Position numbers and translations under genes: made by a program
NCBI RefSeq assembly: GCF_018860365.1
Contig: NZ_JAHKPO010000001.1
Span: 248,001 to 312,000, forward strand
Source: Arenibacter algicola
GTDB taxonomy: Bacteria; Bacteroidota; Bacteroidia; Flavobacteriales; Flavobacteriaceae
Length of the DNA: 64,000 nt
Direction: 5' to 3'
The notes under the pieces: generated by a model
Databases searched by the model: none
Told to the model about the DNA's origin: nothing
What the model saw: only the letters and a program-made list of their open reading frames with translations
Part shown: positions 54,961 to 62,498 of the stretch, in pieces
How positions within the stretch are numbered: the stretch's first letter is position 1
How the letters are laid out: the number at the start of each line of letters is the position of its first letter

Positions 54961-55596
54961 TTTAAGCAAGGAAATCAACTCTTTCATTTGCTCAAAGGTT
55001 TTGGTAACTTCATTTTCAAAATCAGGGTCCTCGTTTAACAGGGTATAACCATAAACATCGAATCCCCCTGAGGTGGCCGCCTTAGCCCCCTTAAAGGAAT
55101 CTTCTATCACCAAGCATTCGTTTGGAGAATAACCCATGGATTTTGAGGCGTAGAGGTAAATAGCAGGGTCGGGTTTCCATTTTCCAATATCATAACAACT
55201 ATAGATATTGTTTTCAAAGAATGAGGACAGGCCTGCCGTTGCCAAATTCCTTTTAATTTTTTCCTGTGGCCCGCTTGATGCAACACAATAGGGCACTGTT
55301 AATTTTCTCAAGACCTGTTCAACACCCTCTACCGGTTTCAGATGGGTAGAAAACAGTTCGTAGGACCTTTGGCGATATTCTTTTTCAAATCCCAAGGGCA
55401 ATTGCTTTTGTATAATCGCCTCTACCTGTTTAATACTATCATTTAAAAACCCTCCTTTAAAATGTTGCATGGCATAGGAAATATCTATCCCAGCACCATG
55501 TTCATTGGCCATATCCACGAATACCTGATTGCCCAGCACCTCACTGTCTACCAACACCCCATCACAGTCGAAAATAACACACTTGTATTCTTTCAT
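54955..55596 (-). CDS. HAD family hydrolase, beta-phosphoglucomutase-like
   Basis: A 213-residue haloacid dehalogenase fold. Motif I is VIFDCDGVLVDSEVLGNQ (nucleophile Asp9), motif II VASSGPQEKI, motif III within GKWKPDPAIYLYA and motif IV ECLVIEDSFKGAKAA. The helical cap of the phosphoglucomutase/phosphatase group is between residues 17 and 80. The substrate is probably a small sugar phosphate but cannot be fixed. It is the third gene of the M28-SDR-HAD unit, 12 bases after the SDR stop. Confidence 0.92.
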   Translation of the reverse strand: MKEYKCVIFDCDGVLVDSEVLGNQVFVDMANEHGAGIDISYAMQHFKGGFLNDSIKQVEAIIQKQLPLGFEKEYRQRSYELFSTHLKPVEGVEQVLRKLTVPYCVASSGPQEKIKRNLATAGLSSFFENNIYSCYDIGKWKPDPAIYLYASKSMGYSPNECLVIEDSFKGAKAATSGGFDVYGYTLLNEDPDFENEVTKTFEQMKELISLLKL

Positions 55597-55608
55597 TGGC
55601 TTTAAAAA

Positions 55609-56289
55609 TTAAGGTGTTGAGTTGGACACCTGTAACAATTTTCCATTGTACAGTTTATGGCCTGTAAGCGCAAAGTCCTTGATATATGTGGCCATTTCCA
55701 AAGCGGTTGTAGGTGCCTTATATCCTGGAAAAGCTTCCTCCAACATTTCGGTCTGTACGGCCCCTAAGGCCAATACATTAAATGATGGCCCCGTTTCCTT
55801 AAATTCCTCTGCCCACAATTCTGTCATGGTAATTACAGCACCTTTACTGGAACTATAAGCAGATAATCCTGCAAATTTCATACTGCCCTGAACACCTCCC
55901 ATAGAACTAATAGTCACCACATGACCGGTTTTGGGCATTAAGGGAATTATTCTTTTGGTGATATTGGCAACTCCAAAAACATTCACTTTATAAACCTCTT
56001 CAAATGCCTCCATAGAAGTTTCCAAAAAAGGTTTGTTCAGCAATTTACCTGCATTGTTTATAAGGGCATCAACCTGTTTCCAGTTATTTTCTATGAATTC
56101 GTCCAATTGGGCGTAATTGGACTCATTGGCCAAATCAAATGAAAAACTGGATATATTCGGATGATTTAGTGCGGCAATAGGGGCGTTATTTCTAGAAAGG
56201 GCCAAGACTTTATGTCCTTCATTAGCAAATAACTGTGCCAATTGAAAGCCAATCCCCCTGCTACTTCCCGTAATTACAATATTCGCCAT
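55609..56289 (-). CDS. SDR family oxidoreductase
   Basis: A 226-residue classical short-chain dehydrogenase. The cofactor loop is VITGSSRGIGFQLAQLF at residues 4-20, NNAG is present (INNAGKLLNKPF), and the catalytic set is SSMGGVQ with YSSSKGAV (Tyr and Lys four apart). The substrate is unknown. Its ATG shares a base with the stop of the M28 gene (TAATG), so it is translated with that gene; a HAD hydrolase follows after 12 bases. Confidence 0.93.
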   Translation of the reverse strand: MANIVITGSSRGIGFQLAQLFANEGHKVLALSRNNAPIAALNHPNISSFSFDLANESNYAQLDEFIENNWKQVDALINNAGKLLNKPFLETSMEAFEEVYKVNVFGVANITKRIIPLMPKTGHVVTISSMGGVQGSMKFAGLSAYSSSKGAVITMTELWAEEFKETGPSFNVLALGAVQTEMLEEAFPGYKAPTTALEMATYIKDFALTGHKLYNGKLLQVSNSTP

Positions 56290-57320
56290 TACTTGTATTC
56301 TATCTCCCCCACCGGGGCATTAATAATATCTTCCAAAACAGGAAGGGTTTTATTTACCAATAGGGCCATATGTTCAAAATCCATTATGGCAACCTCATCG
56401 CCTACCTTGTGGTAGTGGTCGAAATTGGTAAAATCGAAGGTACAAAAGGTTTGGGAAGGAACCCCAAACTCTAAATGAAAGGGATAATTATCCGATCTTT
56501 TAAACAGATTGTATTCCTTTGCCGTGGGAAGAAATCCAACCAATTTTTCTTGAGCATAGGTATTGCAAATATCCGCTAAATTGGATTCCTCATATCCCGT
56601 TACATACATAAAATAGTCCTTCCCTACCAAAGGGACTCCCACCATTTCAAAATTCAGCATGGTATAGAGGTCCAAATTTCGGTCTTTTAGCTTTTTGGCC
56701 AAGTGTTTCGACCCCAACAGACCCTTTTCCTCACCACTGAACAGAGCAAAAATTACACTCCGTTTATTATTTTTAAATTTACCAAAATAACGGGCAAACT
56801 CCAAGACCGCGGTTGTACCGGAGGCATTATCATTGGCACCATTGGCAATATTATCACCGGCCACCGGATCAGCAGAACCTATATGGTCATAATGGGCACC
56901 GATTATTACAAATTCGTTCTTTAAGTGTTCGTCCGTGCCTTCAATATAGCCAACTAAATTGTATGCCGGTTTTTCAAAATTGCTCAACGTATCCCTGTAA
57001 CTTTTAAAGTAGGGATCAACCCCATTACTCTTAAAAATTGTTTCTATATATTCCGCAGCCATTTCTATTCCTTCACTACCAGTTTCTCGACCCTTCAGGT
57101 CATCCGACGCCAAATAGGAAATTATGCCCCCAACCCTTTTTTCTGTGGAAAAATCAGAAATTACCGAAGAAACTCCCTCGCTACCATGAACTACCTCCAC
57201 ATCATTGGCAACTGCACCAGAACCATTGGTCCCTTTTGCCAAACCAACCGACTCATCTATTTTAGCGGCACCACAGCCTAAGGCAATAGATAATATGGCA
57301 AGACCTATAATGTTTTTCAT
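56289..57320 (-). CDS. M28 family peptidase, lipoprotein
   Basis: A 343-residue secreted zinc aminopeptidase-like protein. The signal MKNIIGLAILSIALGC has lipobox LGC. Zinc motifs are IIGAHYDHIG (His, Asp), NGANDNASGTTAVLE (Asp), FALFSGEEKGLLGS (catalytic Glu and Glu ligand), and FDFTNFDHYHKVGDE (His ligand). In-frame codons go back to 57416; M at 57341 is an alternative start seven residues earlier. The 57320 start gives the shortest clean signal. It heads the three-gene unit with the SDR and HAD genes. Confidence 0.9.
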   Translation of the reverse strand: MKNIIGLAILSIALGCGAAKIDESVGLAKGTNGSGAVANDVEVVHGSEGVSSVISDFSTEKRVGGIISYLASDDLKGRETGSEGIEMAAEYIETIFKSNGVDPYFKSYRDTLSNFEKPAYNLVGYIEGTDEHLKNEFVIIGAHYDHIGSADPVAGDNIANGANDNASGTTAVLEFARYFGKFKNNKRSVIFALFSGEEKGLLGSKHLAKKLKDRNLDLYTMLNFEMVGVPLVGKDYFMYVTGYEESNLADICNTYAQEKLVGFLPTAKEYNLFKRSDNYPFHLEFGVPSQTFCTFDFTNFDHYHKVGDEVAIMDFEHMALLVNKTLPVLEDIINAPVGEIEYK

Positions 57321-57450
57321 AAATTGATTTTTATTTGTCATATAAACGAATTGTATTTTATTCACCAATTTTATACAAAGGCCAAGATGCAACATGAATC
57401 TGTTAGTACAATTCATATAACTATCAACAACCAGACAGGACTTAAAGTTA

Positions 57451-57481
57451 AAAAAGCATCCTGAAAATCAGGATGCTTTTT
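57451..57481. terminator. Terminator after pdhC
   Basis: AAAAAGCATCCTGA pairs with TCAGGATGCTTTTT around a three-base loop. It lies between the pdhC stop and the M28 gene start, both leftward. Confidence 0.88.
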
Positions 57482-57505
57482 ATATAATTGTTAAAAATAT
57501 TCAAT

Positions 57506-59149
57506 TTAAGCCAACATGGTAACCGGATTCTCCAGATACGCCCTAAGTGTTTGTAAAAATTGTGCTCCCGTAGCTCCATCCACTGTTCGGTGGTCGCAGG
57601 CCAATGTTACTTTCATGGTATTACCAACCACGATCTGACCATTTTTAACCACTGGTTTTTGGACGATGGCACCTACAGACAGTATTGCAGAATTAGGCTG
57701 GTTAATAATAGAGGTAAATTCAGAAATTCCAAACATTCCAAGATTGGAGACGGTAAAAGTACTGCCCTCCATTTCCGCTGGACTAATTTTCTTATTTCTT
57801 GCCTTTCCAGCCAAATCCTTCACTGAAGCCCCTATTTGGGTAAGTGTCATTTGATCCGCAAATTTTAATACAGGAACCAAAAGGCCTTCATCAACGGCAA
57901 CGGCAACGCCGATATGAATGTGATGATTATATCTGGTAGTCTCATTGTTCCATGAGGTATTTACCTGTGGGTGCTTTTTTAATGCCATAGCACAAGCCTT
58001 AACCACCATATCATTAAAGGAAACCTTGGTGTCCGGCAAGCCATTGATCTGCTCTCTTGAAACCTTAGCATAATCCATATCAACCTCTATGGTCAAATAG
58101 TAATGTGGCGCGGAAAACTTCGATTCTCCCAAACGTTTGGCTATAACCTTGCGCATTTGAGAATTTTTCACTTCCTCAGTCCCCTCTTGCCCTACCGGCA
58201 AATTAATTGGGGCCGCAACAGCAGCTTGTGGAGAGGAAGCCTTTTCCTGGGCAGGAAGTGCTTTCTCGGCAGCTTTTTGTTTTGGTTGATATTCCTCTAT
58301 ATCTTTCTTTATAATTCTTCCTTGATCACCACTGCCTTTAACATCCTGTAGATTTATTCCCTTATCCTGGGCAATTTTCTTGGCCAATGGGGATGCAAAA
58401 ATTCTTTGGCCATCATTGGCAGTAATAGGCGCTGATTCCTGACCGTTACTGGAAGAAGTTTCGGCCTTCTTAGTTTCTTCAGGAGCACTTTCTTCTTCAG
58501 AAGCAGAACCTGATCCAGCACTCAACACAGCTTCAACATCTGTTCCTTTTGGACCTATAACAGCAAGCACAGAATCTACCGGTGCTGTTTCACCTTCATT
58601 GATTCCTACATATAAAAGGGTACCGGAATAAAAAGATTCAAACTCCATGGTGGCCTTATCGGTCTCAATTTCTGCAAGGATATCCCCTTCTTCAACCTCA
58701 TCCCCAACTTTTTTCAACCAGGTTGCCACGGTACCTTCTTCCATTGTATCACTAAGGCGAGGCATCTTTACAATCTCTACCCCATCAGGGATAGTAGCAC
58801 CTGAAGCTTCGGACGCTTCCTTCTTCTCCTCCTTCTTGGCTTCAGCCTCTGCTTCTTTTTCCTCTTTGGCATCTGAAGATGCACTATTGATCAGCCCAGA
58901 GACATCTTCCCCTTTTTCACCAATTATGGCCAAAAGTGAATCCACAGGAGCCGTATCACCTTCTTTAATACCAATATATAATAAAGTTCCCTCATTGAAA
59001 GATTCGAACTCCATTGTAGCTTTATCGGTTTCGATTTCCGCTAAAATATCACCTTCTTCAATCTTGTCACCTACTTGCTTTAGCCACTTAGCAACGGTCC
59101 CCTCTTCCATGGTATCGCTAAGTCTTGGCATATTTATTACTTCTGCCAT
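57506..59149 (-). CDS. pdhC: Pyruvate dehydrogenase complex E2, dihydrolipoamide acetyltransferase
   Basis: Core of the pyruvate dehydrogenase complex, making acetyl-CoA. The 547 residues hold two lipoyl domains (1-75 and about 125-200), each with EIETDKATMEFES; the lipoylated lysines are Lys43 and Lys165. Acidic and Ala/Glu/Lys-rich linkers separate them. An E1/E3-binding domain follows (IFASPLAKKIAQDKG). The catalytic domain ends with ACDHRTVDGATGAQFL, the H-x3-D-G site. pdhA ends four bases before its ATG, so they form an operon; pdhB is elsewhere. The two lipoyl segments are nearly the same protein but differ at many synonymous bases. Confidence 0.97.
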   Translation of the reverse strand: MAEVINMPRLSDTMEEGTVAKWLKQVGDKIEEGDILAEIETDKATMEFESFNEGTLLYIGIKEGDTAPVDSLLAIIGEKGEDVSGLINSASSDAKEEKEAEAEAKKEEKKEASEASGATIPDGVEIVKMPRLSDTMEEGTVATWLKKVGDEVEEGDILAEIETDKATMEFESFYSGTLLYVGINEGETAPVDSVLAVIGPKGTDVEAVLSAGSGSASEEESAPEETKKAETSSSNGQESAPITANDGQRIFASPLAKKIAQDKGINLQDVKGSGDQGRIIKKDIEEYQPKQKAAEKALPAQEKASSPQAAVAAPINLPVGQEGTEEVKNSQMRKVIAKRLGESKFSAPHYYLTIEVDMDYAKVSREQINGLPDTKVSFNDMVVKACAMALKKHPQVNTSWNNETTRYNHHIHIGVAVAVDEGLLVPVLKFADQMTLTQIGASVKDLAGKARNKKISPAEMEGSTFTVSNLGMFGISEFTSIINQPNSAILSVGAIVQKPVVKNGQIVVGNTMKVTLACDHRTVDGATGAQFLQTLRAYLENPVTMLA

Positions 59150-59153
59150 TTAC

Positions 59154-60152
59154 TTATATTTTATGTTTTACAAATGGATAGTCCTCTTGATCGTATACCA
59201 TATCATATAATTGATTTAGAGGCGGATAATCCGATTCCTCCGCAAATTTTTCACACTCCGAAACCAACTTTTTAACCCGAGCATCTATCTCCTTTATCTG
59301 GGCATCGCTGGCATATTTGTTTTCCTTTATAGTAGCCAATACTTGGGATATAGGATCAATTTTCTTGTACTCTTCTACCTCCTCCTTAGTCCTATAATGC
59401 TGGGCATCAGACATGGAGTGCCCTCTGTACCTATAGGTCTTCATTTCCAAAAAAGTAGGACCTCCTCCGGACCTGGCACGCTCAATAGCCTTGCTCATTT
59501 CCTTGGCAACTGTTACCGGATCCATTCCATCTACTGGCCCACATGGCATTTCATATCCCAATCCCAATTTCCAAATTTCCGTTGAATGTGAGGTTCTGGC
59601 CACCGATGTTCCCATGGCATAACCATTGTTTTCGCAAACAAAAACAACTGGCAATTGCCAAAGCATTGCCAAGTTAAAACTTTCATGGAGAGACCCCTGT
59701 CTTACTGCCCCATCTCCCATATAACAAAGGGTTACAGCATCCCTTTTAAAATACTTATCAGCAAAAGCCAATCCAGCACCTAATGGAATTTGACCACCGA
59801 CTATACCATGGCCGCCATAAAAACGATGCTCTTTGGAAAAAATATGCATGGATCCCCCCATTCCTTTGGAAGTTCCCGTAACTTTACCATAGAGTTCCGC
59901 CATAACTTTTCTGGGATCGACTCCCATACCTATTGGCTGAACGTGATTCCTATAAGCAGTAATCATTCTATCCTTGCTAAGGTCCATTGCATGCAATGCC
60001 CCTGCAAGAACCGCTTCCTGTCCATTGTAAAGATGTAAAAATCCACGAACTTTTTGTTGAATATAGACTGCAGCAAGTTTATCTTCAAACTTTCTCCAGA
60101 ACAACATGTCCTCATACCACTTAAGGTAGACCTCTTTGGTTATTTTTTCCAT
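59154..60152 (-). CDS. pdhA: Pyruvate dehydrogenase E1 component, alpha subunit
   Basis: Thiamine-diphosphate-binding half of E1. The 332 residues begin MEKITKEVYLKWYEDMLFWRKFEDK. The ThDP motif is GDGAVRQGSLHESFNLAMLWQLPVVFVCENN near residues 155-190, with the phosphorylation-loop-like TYRYRGHSMSDAQHYR near 255. In-frame codons continue to 60218 but are AT-rich leader with a promoter element inside, so 60152 is used. pdhC follows after four bases. The beta subunit gene pdhB is about 46 kb to the left in the same direction. Confidence 0.96.
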   Translation of the reverse strand: MEKITKEVYLKWYEDMLFWRKFEDKLAAVYIQQKVRGFLHLYNGQEAVLAGALHAMDLSKDRMITAYRNHVQPIGMGVDPRKVMAELYGKVTGTSKGMGGSMHIFSKEHRFYGGHGIVGGQIPLGAGLAFADKYFKRDAVTLCYMGDGAVRQGSLHESFNLAMLWQLPVVFVCENNGYAMGTSVARTSHSTEIWKLGLGYEMPCGPVDGMDPVTVAKEMSKAIERARSGGGPTFLEMKTYRYRGHSMSDAQHYRTKEEVEEYKKIDPISQVLATIKENKYASDAQIKEIDARVKKLVSECEKFAEESDYPPLNQLYDMVYDQEDYPFVKHKI

Positions 60153-60215
60153 TAATTGATAATTTATGTAATAATTCGCTTTGATCAAAAACAAGTTTAA
60201 GTCAAAAACGGAAAA

Positions 60216-60223
60216 CAAAAATA
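60216..60223 (-). promoter_or_regulatory. -7 promoter element of pdhA-pdhC
   Basis: The minus strand reads TATTTTTG, a full TAnnTTTG match, 64 bases before the ATG at 60152. The in-frame codon at 60218 falls inside this element. Confidence 0.5.
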
Positions 60224-60348
60224 CATATATAAATCAATAGGAAAAAAATTTAAATCAAAAGCTTCGCGTAAAGCGATTATATAAAACAAAATAGGGAATA
60301 GTTGAGAAATACCTAAAACCTAAAAATAGAAGGTCCCAACTTATTGTC

Positions 60349-60834
60349 CTAACCCAGGAATGTACTGTTAAAGGCTAATGGAAGAATATCGGAAACAGAA
60401 TTACATTTTAAGATCTCTCCCGTTTCCCCGGACATAATTATAGATATGGGCCTCTGTTGTTTTATTTCATATTCCGAAATGGACTGCCTACAATTACCAC
60501 AAGGGGCGGCGGGTTTATTCACTACAAAATTTTTGGAAGTAGCACTTATGGCTATGGTCTTGATACCAATACCTGGAAATTTTGCTGAAGCGTAAAATAT
60601 GGCCACCCTTTCCGCGCACAAACCGGATGGGTATGAGGCATTTTCCTGATTATTGCCAATTACAATTTCATCGTTATCCAATAATACCGCAGCCCCAACA
60701 TTAAATTTTGAATAAGGGGAATAGGCATTCTTCCTGGCTTTTACAGCTTCATGCATTAAAGCTTGATCCTCCTGTTCCAGTTCATCCACAGATTCATAGA
60801 CCATTAGATCAAACACCACCCTGCGTAGTTTCAT
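60349..60834 (-). CDS. cdd: Cytidine deaminase
   Basis: Deaminates cytidine and deoxycytidine to uridine and deoxyuridine in pyrimidine salvage. The 161 residues show YSPYSKFNVGAAVLL near residue 40, the catalytic GLCAERVAIF (zinc Cys and Glu) near residue 72 and PCGNCRQSISEY with two zinc cysteines near residue 110. It has its own promoter between the porV terminator and the gene. Substrates probably come through the CNT transporter in the same window. Confidence 0.96.
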   Translation of the reverse strand: MKLRRVVFDLMVYESVDELEQEDQALMHEAVKARKNAYSPYSKFNVGAAVLLDNDEIVIGNNQENASYPSGLCAERVAIFYASAKFPGIGIKTIAISATSKNFVVNKPAAPCGNCRQSISEYEIKQQRPISIIMSGETGEILKCNSVSDILPLAFNSTFLG

Positions 60835-60859
60835 AGAAAATTAGCGTTATATAATTTAG

Positions 60860-60867
60860 CAAAAATA
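60860..60867 (-). promoter_or_regulatory. -7 promoter element of cdd
   Basis: The minus strand reads TATTTTTG, a full TAnnTTTG match, 26 bases before the cdd ATG and immediately after the porV terminator. Confidence 0.5.
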
Positions 60868-60868
60868 A

Positions 60869-60896
60869 ACAAAACCTGCTTGTGGGCAGGTTTTGT
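60869..60896. terminator. Terminator after porV
   Basis: ACAAAACCTGC pairs with GCAGGTTTTGT around a six-base loop; on the minus strand it is followed by TTATTTTTG. It ends porV ahead of cdd. Confidence 0.8.
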
Positions 60897-60923
60897 AGTA
60901 AAGCTATATATTTTTTTAGCCCA

Positions 60924-62069
60924 TTAATCGTTAAAAAATTCTTCTCCCAAATTAAATGTCAAAGAAAACCTCAGTGTATTCTCCAAAGGGTTTCTGACCT
61001 GAGATGTAGAGAACAAATAGGAAAGGTCTACCTGAGCTGATTTAAATCTAAACCCAGCACCCAAAGTGAAAAATTTTCTCGAACCCTTTAAATCGCTCTC
61101 ATTAAAATATCCCGTTCTCAACATAAACGCATTTTGGTAGGTGTATTCCGCACCAAGTGCCCAAGTAAATTCTTTTAACTCCTCACTAAAGCCATCGGGT
61201 GCATCTCCAAAGGACTTAAATACCCCTTCAAAAAAAGTAGTTTGCTGATATTCGTCATTATCCGTTCCATCAATTACCCCATCCTCATTATAATCTTGTG
61301 GAGTAGGTACCAATAACTTATTAAATTCAGTGGTAAGCCCAAGCACATTATCTTGGTCCAAAATAAAATCAAAGCCAACTCCCCCTTTCAAATTGGTAGG
61401 AAGAAAATTCTCTTGTCCCGCATCGTCGTACTTTATCTTGCCTCCTAAATTTGAAATATTAAAACCAGCCCTCCATCGTCCATCAAAACTATTGTAGGCA
61501 ATTTCACGAGAGCGATAGTACCCGGCAACGTCAACCGAAAAAGTACTCGCAGCCTTGGAATCCTCACTGCCATTATCCGGCAATTTAAGGTTGGAACTAA
61601 TAAACCTACCGCCAACGGCCATAGAAAATGTTTCACTTAGCTTCAACGAATAAGAACCATCAAAAGCCAACTCGTTGGGCTTGGCCAATCTGGCCTGATC
61701 CCCTGCAAATTGCCTAAGTTCAATTTCTCCCAAGGTAAAGTACCTGATACTTAAGGCAAAGGCACTTCTCTCATTGATTTTATTATGAAAGTTTGCACTC
61801 AACAAGGCTATATCAGTAATTATACTTTCCAAATAAGGTGTATAACTCAACCCGATTCCCATTTTCCTTTCCGCAAAAGCAAATTTTGCCGGATTCCACT
61901 GTTGCGAGAAAGCGTCGGTAGATGTCGCAACCCCCATGTCCCCCATACCTGAGGCTCTGGCGTCTGCGGCGATTGTCAAAAACGGAACTGCTGTTGTAAT
62001 AACCCTATCCTCTTGTGCTGAAACTTTACCCAGAAAAACGAACAGGAATAATATTGAAATTTTTTTCAT
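60924..62069 (-). CDS. porV: Type IX secretion outer-membrane protein PorV
   Basis: A 381-residue outer-membrane barrel of the FadL-like group, the shuttle of the type IX secretion system that passes cargo to the sortase PorU. The signal peptide MKKISILFLFVFLGKVSAQ is followed by TTAVPFLTIAADARASGMGDMGVATSTDAFSQQWNPAKF, the PorV start. Barrel strands fill the rest, with DYNEDGVIDGTDNDEY as a calcium-like acidic loop near residue 260. The order porV-cdd-pdhA-pdhC fits other flavobacteria as I recall it. porU is missing upstream, where only 429 bases separate it from gldJ. Confidence 0.95.
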   Translation of the reverse strand: MKKISILFLFVFLGKVSAQEDRVITTAVPFLTIAADARASGMGDMGVATSTDAFSQQWNPAKFAFAERKMGIGLSYTPYLESIITDIALLSANFHNKINERSAFALSIRYFTLGEIELRQFAGDQARLAKPNELAFDGSYSLKLSETFSMAVGGRFISSNLKLPDNGSEDSKAASTFSVDVAGYYRSREIAYNSFDGRWRAGFNISNLGGKIKYDDAGQENFLPTNLKGGVGFDFILDQDNVLGLTTEFNKLLVPTPQDYNEDGVIDGTDNDEYQQTTFFEGVFKSFGDAPDGFSEELKEFTWALGAEYTYQNAFMLRTGYFNESDLKGSRKFFTLGAGFRFKSAQVDLSYLFSTSQVRNPLENTLRFSLTFNLGEEFFND

Positions 62070-62498
62070 TTCTAATAGTCTATAAAATTTGGTCGTAAAA
62101 CTCTTAAATTTAACTGAATTATTAAGACAATTTTAGTTCATATACATTTATTAACGACCATTTTAATAATATCTTGTGTGAACGGTACAATTAATAGGAT
62201 AATTTTACACATTTATATATAAATATATAGCTAGCATTCCAAAACAGATCTCGCACAACTAATTTATTGATATTTTTCAAAGAATTATCAACTATCCATA
62301 CTATATTAAATTTTAAGTCGTTATTCATGTTAAGCGATGCTCTTTGCATGTTAAATAAATGATCAATTTTTTTTCATTTAACAAAATATTATGCCTTAAT
62401 CATCGTTCTAAATGCCGAAAGCGACACAAAATATTAATAAAATATGAATCGCAAACTCCTTTAAAAAGTAGTTTGTCTTTTGAACTCAAGTCCTAATT
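62070..62498. promoter_or_regulatory. AT-rich divergent intergenic region between porV and gldJ
   Basis: About 429 bases with no coding frame that I can support. It must hold the promoters of porV and gldJ. TGTTAAAT (62349-62356) and ATTTAACA (62376-62383) form an 8-bp inverted repeat, and ATGTTAA occurs twice 21 bases apart nearby. TAGTTTG at 62469-62475, upstream of gldJ, is one base short of a -7 element. I see no remnant of porU. Confidence 0.45.

Noticed and set aside
58647-59210. 187-codon plus-strand serine-rich frame opposite pdhC
   Set aside because: Antisense to the two lipoyl domains; the repeated SVSIS pattern is the complement of the duplicated lipoyl codons.
62070-62498. Remnant of porU in the porV-gldJ gap
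   Set aside because: All frames are short and AT-rich and no PorU or C25 peptidase motif could be found.
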